From assembly GCA_933207985.1 (NCBI GenBank), contig OW240914.1, positions 206,798,475-206,862,474 of the forward strand: a DNA stretch of 64,000 bases, in the 5' to 3' direction. The stretch is from Pelobates cultripes (taxonomy: Eukaryota > Chordata > Amphibia > Anura > Pelobatidae). Shown here in pieces: positions 28,801-41,249 of this stretch. The first letter of the stretch is position 1, and every line of letters begins with the position of its first letter. A program made the translations under genes and the position numbers. The notes under the pieces are model-generated. The model saw only the letters and a list, made by a program, of their open reading frames with translations. It was not told the DNA's origin and searched no databases.

Positions 28801-31800
28801 TGGTAAAAGTGTAAAACTTATCTGCATGAACAACTGCATTTTACACCTAAAAGAGGTTCAATTTCAAGATGAATAGTTTTTTTTAAACTCTCAACTTTAA
28901 TTCACAATAATTTTAATTGTATTTTTCTATATTAATACTTTCATTTGTTCTATTGTGCTACAAGAGGAAATATAGCAATATAACTTTTTTTATGTATCTT
29001 TATTTTATGCTATTGTTTTACTAATTATTTAATTGCATTTCTATTCCAAATTTGAACCATGAAAATAGAAAAAAAATTATATATCCACACACACACAAAT
29101 ATATAATATTGTGTTTATGCAATTATTCCTGTTAACAGGGTAGAAGAAAATGTAATGTGGAGTTTTTCGTTTTTTAACAAACACTGTGTTGGTAATAAAA
29201 TTATAAAGAAGTGTATTATGTATCAATAACATTTAGCTTACGGTTGCAAACCATTTATTGAAATGTTTGGTTTAAAGCACCCAAGATTTCTTATTTTTCC
29301 ACTTATCGATTAAATTAATATTTTTTTCGTTCATTTTTTACCTTTTAAGTACAAAGTGTATGAAAAATAGTACATTTTCAATTTGTTTTGTTGCAAAGTA
29401 AGTTTGAATAAATACTATTCGAGTAATGTTTTTCCTGATATTTTCAATAATTTCATATTATACAGAAAAAAATAATTATGTATATAAATGCTATCCTTTT
29501 ATGTGTATTTCATATAATATTGGCCACATTTCTTGTGACTAAAGAATTTTACTTAACTATAGTTGTAAAAAATTAAAAATCTAATTCATACTCTGCAGCA
29601 AAGTAATTTATGTTGTGTAAGCCTCTTAAACCAAGTCCTTTTCTTTATTATGATTTGTAAACATTTGATTGGTCATTCCTGAAGGCCCCAATGTCAGCAG
29701 AGGTCACAAGAACGCCTCCTGAACTTTCTGGGAAAGAACTTGAGAAATGAACTCTTAACCTTACAGGTAGTGAAAAAATGGTTTGTGACTTAAACATTTG
29801 CCTGCCTAGGAAAAGGAAAGCTGTAAAATAAACCACATAATTTTAATTGCTAGTAAAATACAGAATATAACATACAAATAAACTTAGGTGTCAACATACG
29901 CTACAGTATTAAGCAAAATTTCCACAGTTAACTTAAACAAATTAATAGCAAATATTTTATTTTTACAAAAAAAGAAAAAAAAAGATAATATATTGTCCAG
30001 AAAATAGCATGATTTTGTAAAATTAAGGTATCGGTATCATACCTCTCTAATGATGTGAGGTTGGTACAGCATTTAAAACTGTAACTTTAAGGAGATTATA
30101 ATTAAATTTTTTAAATATCACTCCATTATTTTTTTCTATACTGAAATAAAATAACATACACAAATTATTGCATTCTTTAGTTTTTTTCTCAGAGCATCTT
30201 AAGCATTAATAGTAAATCAAATTTAATTGAATGTACAAATTTATAGTAAAAAAAATGTACTCATTTGGCATAATATGTAATTTATTGGTATATGCCTTTT
30301 TTTTCAGTAATCTTAACACTATTGTCTGTGATCACTGTCTTGCTTTTCCATGAAGACCTAAGTTTTCATTTCTTGGAACCTAGAACGGTTGCCATTTCCT
30401 CTTATGCACAATTTGATTGAGTGATTTACTGTTTTCATTTGTTTTGTCTAACAGTAAAACCTTCAAAGAATTTTGGCTAAAAGGGAAAGTATAGATAAAA
30501 TTTATGTTTTTCCTATATGACAGAGCAGAGTGTACTGTTCACAAAAACTATACAAAAAATCCCCATTAATCCTTGTATTAATCATAAAACATTTTAAACT
30601 ACATGTAGTGTTTTTCAGTAGTCTAGGAGTAGCAACTCTGTAGAACACTGCCCACTTTCTGAGCAGAAGACTCTTGTCCGCACATTTGTAAATAAAGAGT
30701 GCAAAGGGAAATGGCGTCCCCCACATTAGCTTACAAAACAGCACATACCACCTTACACATAGGTTCTCATAAGTTAGATGAACATTTATATATGTATTTG
30801 TTCCAAATCTTCAAATCGTCCTTCATACACAAAATATATTTAGATACATCTACCTAATAAGTGCTTATTACAAAAAAACATTGGATGGACCAACAGTACT
30901 TGCTAATAAATGTTTTGATACACCTTGTGCATTAATGATGTGGTTTATATAAGCAAAAATACCAGTTCAATCTAACATATATACATTTTAATTAGTTAAA
31001 TTCAATAATTCACTAACATTCTGAGGAAATGTTTTCAAAAATAGCACAACTTGAAGTATACTTTTTTTTTATAGAACTATGTTTGGGTATCATCAATAAC
31101 ACTAATTGTAATTCGGTTAACTACACATAAATTTATTTATACTTTTAGCTTCTCACACTGAACATTTTCTGCATCCTTTAAACTTTTTGATATTTCAAAT
31201 ATATAAAGATGGATATCTAGTTATTGCAAAACACAATCAACTTTTAATTAGATCAACAAATATGTAAAACGTGTAAAAATACAGATCTATTATAAAAAGG
31301 TCACATTGACTATATACAGCGGATCAAAGAAAAAATAACTAAATCATTAGTTTGTTTAATACTCCTTTTTACAAATCAATTTAATAATAAGGCACAACCC
31401 CCTGTTTATTGGCTAAATGGAAGGTCAATTGATATTTAATTCAAAAGCTGCTCATATGCTTGAAGTTAATAGAAAGAAATTTCTTTACATAAAAATCATA
31501 ATAAAGGTTCATGGATAATGCTAAGGTAAGATGGACAAACTCACATTTTTAAACATTCTACCCAATGCAAAGTCCATTGCTTTAAAATACAATTTTAAGG
31601 AACAACGGCACAAGGTTTAAAATATATGCTCATCTGTTTATATTTGTATGGAATCATGCAGGTACAAATTAATTTAAACAAAACTATAAACAAAAACTAA
31701 AAATAGAGTTGCCCATGTAAATTAGTCACATAGCATGCAGAACTGGTGTAATCAGCTAGTAACTCTGGTAGAAAAAGAGCACCTCATTCCCCAAAATATA

Positions 31801-32520
31801 TCAGAGGGTCTGTGGATGGTTTAGCATCACAGGTGTTGTAGTTCTATAACCAGTGACATCCTTATATCTGATTAATGATAAGACAGTGAAAAGTACAAGA
31901 GCATCCAATTAAATCATGCAGGAATTGCAAAATCACATAAACATTACATTTCATAAAACACTTCATATAAAGTGCATGCTGTTCCTATCCAATTCTCCAC
32001 TCTTTAAGATAAGTTTATTTTACAAAAAATATATCTACATTCTGTGGGCAATGAGATACTCCCCAGCACTAGATGTTGGTGTTATTTTACTAAACTAATA
32101 CACGTTTACATGGACACCGTAATTGTCAATCAGTCGACCGAGAAACAACCTGTTGGCGACAATATATTTTGCGTGTAAGTATAATTGTTAATGCGTAGAG
32201 GTTAACATTTAATTTAATGACTAGGAAATGTAACTGCTCACTTGTGGACAATAAAAGCAAATCCAAGGTTATTTTTGTTACTGGCATGAATATCATACAA
32301 AGATTAAAGATGTGTAAAAATGTACGCAAAAAGAATGTTTTCATATTTGTAAAACAGGCAATAGACAATATTAGTTAATAAACACAGTAAAACAATATCA
32401 GGCAATAGTGTATATCCAGGTGCGCAATGTAAGTCATGTTGTTGTATTGCTTATTTTTGTGTAATTAGGCTATAACTGTTATGTTTACTATGCAGTGTCA
32501 TCCTTCTACCTCTTCCCAAT
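25030..32520. other. AT-rich intergenic sequence upstream of ccnd2
   Basis: I find no exon, RNA gene or clear transposon here apart from the microsatellite at 25749-25840. The many short ORFs have AT-driven composition. The interval is unusually poor in the TE families that fill both flanks, which may mean it holds regulatory sequence. Nothing in it directly shows that. Confidence 0.6.
25749..25840. repeat. (AT)n-(CT)n-(AT)n compound microsatellite
   Basis: (AT)n at 25749-25768, CTTT then a long CT run at 25769-25824, then (AT)n to 25840. It gives a poly-(RE) artefact ORF on the minus strand. Confidence 0.95.
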
Positions 32521-32523
32521 TAT

Positions 32524-32725
32524 GCCCTTTTATATATTTACTTATTTATTTATAAAATATTTTACCAGGAAAGATACATTGAGATTTCTCTCGTTTTCAA
32601 GTATGTCCTGGGTATATATATCCTAGACTCACACAGTGTTTTCCAGGTTATGTGCTCCAAGGTGTACCCTTTCAACAGCTATAAGAAGCTACTGTACAAA
32701 CAAATGTGGCAAAACTGCTCTAGAA
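32524..32725. repeat. probable dispersed repeat (ATTTTACCAGGAAAGATACA family)
   Basis: It contains ATATTTTACCAGGAAAGATA and TTGAGATTTCTCTCGTTTTC, then CAAGTATGTCCTGGG, phrases I associate with a widespread amphibian repeat. There is no second copy in the window and the borders are approximate. Confidence 0.4.
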
Positions 32726-33840
32726 AAATTGGTTGCTAGGTAAATCTAACTTGTACATTAAAATAAATGAAAGGAAATGTGTACTTTTTGCGCAATTATT
32801 TTCTCTTCCATACGATGAGGAGATTAGCCATGTTGGTTTGATTTTAATGAAAATAATCAGTAATAACACAAAGGCTTTCTTTATTTGCCTATCTAATAAT
32901 TTTCCAAATATTCAAATTGCCACAAAAGTATATTTTTCCATATAATGTGTGGATGATCACCAGACTGATTGATGAATGTTGTTTTGACGTTATACTAGAA
33001 TGATTTTGCAAAAGGTATTCCTTTTTTTCCAGGTTACAATAAAAAAAAAAAGAGCAAACACACGCACAGTTAAATGTGGCTCTGTCTGCTTCTATATTGC
33101 TCTGTCACACAAATTAAATGTATCTTCTAATCTCTCTCTTTTTCTCCTGACGTATATTGATTTTTTTTTTATTTAACTTTTTTTGGATTTGGCTGAACAG
33201 CCATGTTGGGTCTGGCATTACTGATATCTGGCCAACTGCTGGTCATTCTAACTTGCCTACTGCTGCTGTTTCACACAGAGCAATCACTGCAACAGGCAAG
33301 TTTGAGCTGCAGTTGGTCAGATAACAGTAAAGTCTGACAATACACGGCTGCCTGGCCAGGTAAATAAAACAAACGTTTCTCAAAAAATCAATACATATAA
33401 TGAAAAAAAAATAATTAAGTTTCATTAACAGTAACAATCTAGTTTTCTTTGTGTTTGTTTTTTTTTAAAGCCTGCACCCAGATACTGAGATGAGCTCAAT
33501 AAATAAAATAAATCCAGTGAATAATGGCACGTAGAAAGGGTCAGGGGCTTGGTTAGTCAGGGGGCATAAGGAAAGGAAAACCAACAGAAAATGAAATTTA
33601 AAAAATGGCCAGGTAACTTTAATTTAAAAAATAGTGTTTAGCTTTCAAAACCTGAATTTCACAAAAGCACTGGAAGGTTTCCTTAAAGGAACAGGATGCT
33701 GTAAAGAAAATCCATCACTGTTGTAATCAATGTTGGTGCTTTTATATCTTGTATAATGAGGTGGGAAAATGCAGTTATAAACATATTTAACTTTAACTTG
33801 TTTCAACTGGATTCAAGAAACTTAAGGTAGTGTTTTAATA

Positions 33841-33950
33841 GACACACAAGAAAACACCTGTAAGAAGGCATTACTTTTATTGGGCAAGTAGAATTAGAGT
33901 GCAAGCTTTTAAGACATCTCAGATCTTGTCTTCAGGCATACAATGAAAGG
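33841..33950. repeat. probable dispersed repeat (GCAAGCTTTTAAGACATCTC family)
   Basis: It contains TTTATTGGGCAAGTAGAATT followed by GCAAGCTTTTAAGACATCTC and CTTGTCTTCAGGCAT. I associate this phrase with 3' ends of vertebrate retroelements. It is a single copy here, so the call rests on recall. Confidence 0.4.
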
Positions 33951-35204
33951 GTATTAGTTTTACCAATGTGGTTGATTTTTACTGCACTGTTTAGACAAAT
34001 GGTTGTGCAAAGATATTTAAAGGAGTCAACGGATTTATAATAGCATTAAGGAGTTATTCTACTTGTTATGTGACCATCCAACATTAAGTGAACATCACTC
34101 ATTAAGTGAAGTTAAGCCCTCCTTTGGTTAATGAGTGAGAACCATGCCTTACATTTTAAGGATTAACTTACAGATAGCAGAAATGGTAAACATTATCACT
34201 TATCTCATATGCATTTCTATTAATTTAATCACATATGTATTGTTTGTTTATGTTGCTGTTTGTTTATGGATATTTTAACGATAAAAATTAGGTATGATGC
34301 ACTAGTTGAGCAAGTTGTGAAAGTTTCCAGTGAATAATTAAAAAATAACATATTTAACTACAGGACACTAACACTAAAAAGAGCATCACAAATCATGTGT
34401 CAACCATCATTTTTACCTTGGTATAAAAAAAAGTTAAGGGTGTATTATTTAGTTCCCTGTAGCTGTGTCAGTTTGCATAACATTCTTTAACAATTTATTT
34501 CTACATTTTTAAATAAAAATTTCCAGCAATATATTTATTATTTATCCTCCTTCCTTTTCTTAACGTCCTGAAAAAGGATGGCTTTAATGCCGTTACAGCA
34601 GCACTGTACCATGTAACGTTTGTGTGAAGAATGCAAAGAAAATATGAATACTAACTTTGGCCAGAGTTTGTGATTAAGTGGCTACTAAAAAAGACCGGAC
34701 TATTTTGCAAATGGTATGCCAGTTTTCATTCCTGGGCTACCATAGGGTGTCAAAGGCAACATGAGCTTGGCAAACTAATCTGTCAAATTCAAATGTGCAA
34801 AAACTGAAATGGGCAATCTCTTTGACCCTGCAACTTTCTAAAACTCGATAATACCTGTACATGGGGAGCATCGTTGTATCCGTGGGACATCACAGCTACA
34901 AATATGTGTGTTTTATTGCAGTATAAGCTATTATGACATTCACAGTTAAAATACCACGCAGAAGTAGGAATATAACAATATTTTTTAATTTCTCACACTT
35001 TTTTTTTAATTTTCTTTATATAAAATTGTGTTCCATACAAAATTATAAATATTTGATGTGAAATTAAAGCCCTATTTCTCCTGAACAAAATGATGTATAA
35101 GTGTATAAGAGCTGGAAAGGAAGTGAGTATTGAACTATCTCACAAAGCAATACAATATTTAATTTATCTTCATATTAGTCATTGATTAATAACATGACAG
35201 TACT

Positions 35205-35712
35205 TTAAAGGGACACTATAGTCACCAGAAAAACTACAGCTTAATGTAGTTGTTTTAAAGAGTATAGTCAGTCCCTGCAGACCTTTTGCAGTAAACACTG
35301 TCTTTTTAGAGACACCTCCAGTGGCCATTCCTCAGATGGCTACTAAAAGTGCTTCCTTTGGTAGTATGCAGATATTACATTCTGTGTCTCAACCTATGCA
35401 TGGAGACACTAAACTTTCCTTACATAGATGCATTGATTAAATTGATCTATATAAGGAGATACTGATACAGATACTGCTTGGCCAGAGTGATGTTTGGCTC
35501 CGCTCCCAGCCCACATAATTGGCTGAGATAATCAGAATTAACAATCTCAACATCCCAATGCTTTCCTATGGGAAATCATTCTGATTGGCTGAGATCATCA
35601 CTTCTGATGATGTCTGCCAAGCAGGCAGTTCAGAAGCAGAGCCAGCAGTAGCAGCAGACTGGAATAAAAGTACACTTTTACTATATTTAGGGGAGGCTAG
35701 ACAGTGTTTTTG
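35205..35712. mobile_element. TTAA-type MITE, right end lost
   Basis: It opens TTAAAGGGACACTATAGTCA and carries the internal features of the 5065 copy (CCAATGCTTTCC, TATATTTAGGGGAGGC). The right terminal inverted repeat is absent: homology stops near 35712, where a T-run and unrelated sequence begin, about 120 bp before a Gmr1 LTR fragment. Confidence 0.65.
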
Positions 35713-35828
35713 GTTTTTTTTAAATGCTTTATTTTTGACGCGCTGATAAGTTACATGTACATATCAGCCAATATACATTAAGCAATAGTGTCATAGCTAT
35801 CAAGCAATATATAGGTAGGAAACAGTAT

Positions 35829-36078
35829 CTGAAAGCCTCCAGCTATAGAGGCTGGGGAGGGTTCGCCTGAATCCCCTTGTTCGGTTGATTATGCCAACCG
35901 AACGAGGGGCCGTTCGGTAGTTTGGAACCGAACGGACCGGGCTGATGGAGGTCTCAGCGGTGTTCGCCTAGTCGAGTGTCCGTTTTGAGTTCCAGACACT
36001 CGACGGCAAAACACAGCTGTTCGGGAGGTTAAGATGGCCGCCGCCACGTGTTCGTTTCCCGAATGGCGGCCACCCCTG
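35829..36078 (-). mobile_element. partial LTR copy (duplicate of 36725-36978)
   Basis: About 250 bp, from CTGAAAGCCTCCAGC to GGCGGCCACCCC, is repeated almost exactly at 36725-36978, inside the 3' LTR of Gmr1-like copy A. It is a fragment of a related LTR in the same orientation, perhaps from a second insertion. Its own LTR ends cannot be seen. Confidence 0.65.
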
Positions 36079-36170
36079 AGATGATTTGAAGCAGGTGGGA
36101 CTGTGGGGAGATTTGACAGACATAAGAAGCTGTGTGGGTGTAAGGGATACAAGGGTCTCGGCAGGATGTG

Positions 36171-37250
36171 TGTTGTAGCGGAGATACAATATTCCACAGA
36201 TTATCTCCACTTAAGATCCCAGTGAGGCTCAGGAACAAGTAAATTATAAATCCACAGGCAAGGTTTCCAACAGGCAAAATAATCCAATAGTATCCCTACA
36301 GCAATCCCAATGACTGGACGACACACAGCATCAGGAGCAGAATTGAAAGCTTTATTCCACAGTGGCCTTTTAAAGCATGCTCCCATGCAAGGGAGGGATT
36401 ACATTCATTAACACAATAGCCAATCCTGTCCTGGTAACCTCCCACACATCTCCTCCCCTCAGGCGGCATCATAATCCCCTTACCCAGTACAGCAATTCCC
36501 CCATTTCTGGATGTACCCCTAAACCTAGGAGTACCACTTTAAATTATGCATCCCCTGGTAGCTCTGATCTGGGTGAACAACATATCCAAAAATTACCCAG
36601 ATCAGACCAGGGGATCGGGAATTTCATGGAGGGAATAAAATGACCGACCGCAATGGATGAACTAGCCGAATTGGGCTCCATGCGATTGGGCCCTGCGGTC
36701 GGTCCTGGAAAAGGCGACTGAAGTACCTGAAAGCCTCCAGCTATAGAGGCTGGGGAGGGTTCGCCTGAATCCCCTCGTTCGGTTGATTATGCCTACTGAA
36801 CGAGGGGCCGTTCGGTAGTTTGGAACCAAAACGGACCGGGCTGATGGAGGTCTCAGCGGTGTTCGCCTAGTCGAGTGTCCGTTTTGAGTTCCAGACACTC
36901 GACGGCAAAACACCGCTGTTCGGGAGGTTAAGATGGCCGCCGCCACGTGTTCGCTTCCCGAATGGCGGCCACCCCCGAGAACAAAGGATTGCTACACAGC
37001 TTGTCAATTACCCGTTCGCAACAATGTTGCAACGGGTAATTGAAGGCACACTTCACACAGGGGAGGTCTGACTGTTCGGTAGTTTCATTCTAACAAACTA
37101 AGGGAATTAAACTACCTAACATTCAGACGAATACAATACATTTAGTACATTGAACTTTGCTATTTTACACAAATGCATTCCATTACTGCATATACATTTG
37201 GCAAATAGACGAATACAGGTTAAACATAATACAAGTCCCAGGGCAGCTCA
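36171..37250 (-). mobile_element. 3' LTR of Gmr1-like copy A (borders approximate)
   Basis: It starts at TGTTGTAGCGG, which resembles TGTTACGG, the end of the copy B LTR. It lies 3' of the RNase H frame in the minus sense. It contains CCACGTGTTCGCTTCCCG and TGTCCGTTTTGAGTTCCA, which is similar to TGTCCGTTTTCAGTTCCA in the copy B LTR, and an AATAAAG signal on the minus strand (near 36345). The length of about 1.1 kb is close to the 1,154-bp LTR of copy B. The right border is a guess. Confidence 0.5.
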
Positions 37251-37347
37251 TGGCCATCCGCTACCCTGCTCCCCATTGCCCACAAGCCGGCATACACAGT
37301 CTGATCCAACATGGATCGGCTTGGGGATGTTCGGGGAGACTCACGGA

Positions 37348-37824
37348 TCATTTCTCCAGGTCGGTTTGTCTTGACAACCCGTCAGCATTTCCATTCTGTT
37401 TACCCGGGCGGTACTGGATATTAAAGTCAAAGGGCTGCAGCGCCAAAATCCAGCGCAGCAGCCTGGCATTGTCCCCAGCCACCCGGTTTAGCCAGACCAA
37501 CGGGTTGTGATCCGTGAGCAGGGAAAAGGCTTGCCCATACAAATACGGCTGCAATTTCTTCAGGGCCCACACCACAGCCAGGCATTCCTTCTCGATGGCG
37601 GCGTAGCTTACTTCTCGTGGTAACAGCTTGCGACTGATGTAAGCCACGGGATGTTCTCCGCCATCGGCCCCGACTTGGCTCAGTACTGCTCCCAATCCAA
37701 ACATAGAAGCATCTGTGTGCACAAGAAAACGTTTAGTTGGATTGGGAGCTGCCAAGACAGGGGCATTGGTCAATGCATCTTTCAACAGTTGGAATGCCTG
37801 CTCACACTCCGGGGTCCAGGTCAC
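37348..37824 (-). pseudogene. Gmr1-like copy A: RNase H domain
   Basis: Ty3-type RNase H that would remove the RNA template during reverse transcription. It reads TWTPECEQAFQLLKDAL, HTDASMFGLGAVLSQ (first catalytic Asp in the TDAS motif), ISRKLLPREVSYAAIEKE (Glu), LLTDHNPLVWL (Asp) and ends YRPGKQNGNADGLSRQ. The frame is intact but is not joined to RT: the connection segment that normally follows QVLAF (the GxxGYYRRF region) is missing, so an internal deletion plus a frame change separate the two. No domain follows RNase H and the LTR comes next, so the pol order ends in RH. Confidence 0.85.
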
Positions 37825-38459
37825 TTGGCGGGGAACGCTAATACCTGAGTCTTAGTCCTAGGGATAGGCCATTGGGCTACAGCCTCTACCTTGGCTGGTT
37901 CTGGCTTCTGCTTGCCACATCCTACCCGATGGCCGAGGTATTGTACTTCGGCCATTCCTATGCTGCATTTGGCTGGTTTCAGCGTTAAACCAGCTGCCCT
38001 AATCCTGTCTAGGACCGCTCCTATATGGGCCAAGTGTTCCTGCCAGGTATTGCTGAAGATGGCAATATCATCGAGGTATGCACAGGTATAATCTTGAAAC
38101 CCATCCAGGAGGCGGTCCACCATCTGAAAAGTAGCCGGGGCGTTTTTCATCCCAAACGGCATGACCTTAAATTGGTACAAGCCGAATGGGGTGACAAAGG
38201 CCGACTTAGGGATGGCGTCTTGTGCTAAGGGAATTTGCCAATACCCCTTACACAAGTCAATAGTGGTGAGATAGTGTCCTCTAGCCATCCGGTCCAGTAG
38301 TTCGTCTATCCTGGGCATGGGATAGGCGTCAGATACCGTCTTTTCATTCAGTCTCCGGTAGTCTACACAAAAACGGGTCGTTACGTCCCGTTTTGGTACT
38401 AGCTCTACCGGAGAAGCCCAGGGGCTGTCGGATGGTTCAATCACCCCCAGCTGGAGCAT
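37825..38459 (-). pseudogene. Gmr1-like copy A: reverse transcriptase domain
   Basis: Ty3/gypsy-type RT. Visible blocks are GVIEPSDSPWASPVELVPKR, FCVDYRRLNEKTVSDAYPMP, TTIDLCKGYWQIPLA (catalytic Asp), PFGLYQFKVMPFGMKNAPAT and AYLDDIAIFS (YLDD active site), then LKPAKCSIGMAEVQYLGHRV. It is in the same frame as the integrase ORF just upstream and is separated from it only by a TAG at 38460-38462. It ends early at QVLAFPAK, where sequence before RNase H has been deleted. Catalytic residues are kept, but the protein is broken. Confidence 0.9.
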
Positions 38460-39548
38460 CTAATCGATCTCCTTGTGCATGTTTTCCCGTACGGCTTCTG
38501 GGATGCGGTGCGGGGTCTGACGCATGGGAAGTTGTCCTGGTGTGTCTACTCGGTGAGTGGCCAAAGGAGTGTAACCAGGTACATTAGAGAAGATATCTCG
38601 CTTCTCCCTCAATAGTTGTTGTACCTCGCTCCGCTCCTGTGGGCTCAGCCGGTCTCCCAGTGCAACTTTCTCTAAGTCCCCAGATAACTGACCCTCTCCC
38701 AGCAGATCTGGGAGAGGCAGACTGTCGAACTCCTCCGAGTTAGGTGCGCATATGGCGGTCACTTCCTCGGAGCGCTCCTGGTAGGGCTTCATCATGTTCA
38801 CATGGAGCATGCGTCGCCCTCCAGTACCAACGCAAGAGCCTATTATATAAGTGGTGTCACACCTTTGTTCCACCACTTTATAAGGGCCTTGCCAGGCGGC
38901 CTGCAGCTTATCGTGTCGGACAGGTTTTAAAATTAACACTTTCTGCCTGACCTGAAAGCTACGGAACCTGGCGCCCCGATCATACCATGTGCACTGGCGG
39001 GTCTGAGCCGCCTGCAAATTTTCTTGTACCGTCTGGGTTAGGGCCTCCAGGCGGTCTCGGAATGCCAACACATATGGTATGATGGGAGTACCGTTGGTGC
39101 TCCGTTCTCCCTCCCAATGCTCTCTAATTAAATCTAAGGGCCCCCGTACCCTGCGGCCAAACAATAATTCGAATGGGGAAAACCCCGTGGATTCCTGCGG
39201 CACCTCCCTGTAAGCAAAGATGAGGTAAGGCAGGAATTTCTCCCAGTCCTTGTGGGTCTCTGCGAAGGTTCGGAGCATCTGTTTCAATGTACCATTGAAA
39301 CGTTCGCAGAGCTCATTAGTCTGGGGGTGGTAAGGGGAACTAATGACAGGCTTAATGTCACAGAACTTCCAGAGGCGCTGCGTGACTTCGGCGGTGAACT
39401 GATCCGAGACAATCTCCCTGGGGAGTCCCACCCGGGAGAATATCTGCATGAGGGCTTCCACTACCGTTTCAGCATGTATATTCGTCAGGGGCACCGCCTC
39501 TGGATATCTAGTGGCATAGTCTACCACTGTCAGGATAAATCTTTTGCC
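38460..39548 (-). pseudogene. Gmr1-like copy A: integrase core and C-terminal domain, read into RT
   Basis: DDE integrase that would insert the cDNA. The frame reads VVDYATRYPEAVPLTN, REIVSDQFTAEVTQ (second Asp; the usual GTQ after SDQ is missing, a 9-nt in-frame loss relative to copy B), SPYHPQTNELCERFN (Glu), then YREVPQESTGFSPFELLFGR and the GPY/F-type module (AWQGPYKVVEQ). It continues without a break into the segment that normally opens a Ty3 RT (PGYTPLATHRVDTPGQLP). Integrase is therefore directly upstream of RT, the reverse of ordinary Ty3/gypsy elements. It is joined in frame to the zinc-binding part across a TGA near 39555. Confidence 0.88.
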
Positions 39549-40393
39549 TCACGGGCTCGCTTTGTTGAGGGGTCCTATTAAATCGACCGCTACCCTACTA
39601 AAGGGTTCCTCAATTATGGGGAGGGGGTGTAGCTTGGCCTTACGCCGGTCCCCCCTTTTCCCCACCCTTTGGCATGTATCGCAAGTGTTCCAATACCTGC
39701 GCACTTCCTGGCTAACTCCAGGCCAAAAGAAGCTTTGTGTTAACCTGTGCCGGGTCCTGCTGACCCCTAAATGTCCGGATAGCGGAATGTCATGTGCTAT
39801 CCGGAGTAACTCTGCTCGGTACCGCTGTGGTACCACCAACTGTCTCATCATGATCGGGTCTGACCCGGTTATCTGCTTATCTGTCTCTCTGTACAACAGC
39901 TGTTTTTCCCAGATAAACCTTTCGCCATCTCCCCCGGGAGCGTCTGCTGTCACCTTGTCCCTATACACCTGCAATGTGGGGTTGGTCACTACCTCGGCAA
40001 ATTCGTTAGGAGGGGCCCAGGGGACACAGTCTAGGGAAGGGGAAGGATCTCTTACCTGAACCTCCGGCAGTGTGGATGGAGCCTGGGTGCGGGCCTGTTG
40101 TCTAGTGACCACAGGGTGAGCCTCTCCTGTAACCAGGATCTGGGGCTCAAAAGCTGATGTGAGCCTCCCCAAATCGTTGCCCAACAAAACTTCCGCGGGC
40201 AGTTGTGGCATCAACCCCACCTCCACTTCTCCTGTCCACGCTCCCCAATGCAAGTGAACCCTGGCTGTGGGTAGCCGGTATACAGCTCCCCCGGCTACCC
40301 TAACGGCTACAGTGCGGTTGGTTCTTGCCTTGTCCGCCACCAAATGGCTTTTGACCAGAGTAATAGTGGCCCCAGAGTCCCGAAGTCTTATAT
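39549..40393 (-). pseudogene. Gmr1-like copy A: protease and integrase zinc-binding domain
   Basis: It begins within a retropepsin (RDSGATITLVKSHL, catalytic Asp in DSG; AEVLLGNDLG flap/C-terminal motif). It continues through a spacer to the HHCC integrase zinc finger (HDIPLSGHLGVSRTRHRLTQ ... NTCDTCQRVGK) and into AVDLIGPLNKASP, which holds the first integrase Asp. Protease is followed by integrase with no RT between them. The protease is truncated at its N-terminus where the composite repeat 40391-41247 begins. Confidence 0.85.
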
Positions 40394-41247
40394 AAAATAT
40401 AAATATATAAAATATATTTGGACGTATTGTATGTGTGAGGTGCGCAGCGTGTTTGTGTAAGAGGGGTGCTGTGTGTGAGGGTGTTTTTATCTGCCGTCAC
40501 ATTCTGGGTTTCTAATTTTATTTGTCTGTTAACTCACTGAGGGTTTTTTTTATATAATATATGTGCTGTATATGTGTGGGAGTGAGGGTGCTGTCTGTCT
40601 GAGGGTGTTGTGTGCATCTGGGGGTGCGCTGTGTGTGTCTGTGGGGGGCTGTGTATGTCTGTGGGGGGCTATGTGTGTCTCTGGGGTGCTGTGTGTGTCT
40701 GGGGGGCTGTGTGTGTCTGGGGGGGCTGTTAGGGAAATTATTTTAAATATATATTTTTTATTTTATTAATAATTATAATATTATTATAATTAATAATTTT
40801 AAAAAAAAGTTATGTCCCCCCACTTCTTACCTTTAGCCTGGGAGGGGGGGAGATCCGTTCTGCGTGGGTGTGGGGAGCCGGGTATCCATGGAGGAGGGGG
40901 ACCATGCTGCCTTCCCTGGTGGTCCAGTGGTGAGAGTGAACTCTAACCTGCGGGTTAGAGTTCACTCTCGCGAGATCTGAGCGTTGCAACGCTCAGAATC
41001 CCGCGAGAGGACCGGGCGGAGCTGCTGGTTAGAGCTCCGCCGGTCCTCTCCTGCCTCACTCACTCCCTCCCTCACCCAGCCGGCGGCCGCATGTAACAGT
41101 ACCTGTGGGCCGGTGAAGGAGATCTGTGATCTACCCACCGGCCCATGGAGGCATCACATCCTGTGATCTCCCTGCCGGCCTCGGCCCCACGGCCATCGCG
41201 GCCCACCGGGCATTTGCCCAGTGTGCCCGATGGCCAGTCCGGGCCTG
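40391..41247. repeat. composite GC-rich repeat inserted in Gmr1-like copy A
   Basis: Left part AT-rich (40391-40560); then a GTGTGTCTGGGGGGCTGT minisatellite (about 40585-40735); then a GC-rich part with two palindromes (GAACTCTAACCTGCGGGTTA... at 40936-40962 and TCTCGCGAGATCTGAGCGTT... at 40966-41010). The right end is GATGGCCAGTCCGGGCCT. On both sides the flanking minus-strand sequence codes for Gmr1 proteins (gag on the right, protease on the left), which shows it is an insertion. Some Gmr1 sequence between the two sides is also missing. Confidence 0.65.
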
Positions 41248-41249
41248 GT

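Noticed and set aside
36377..36643. Plus-strand ORF in the copy A LTR region
   Set aside because: It lies antisense to LTR sequence and has no domain.
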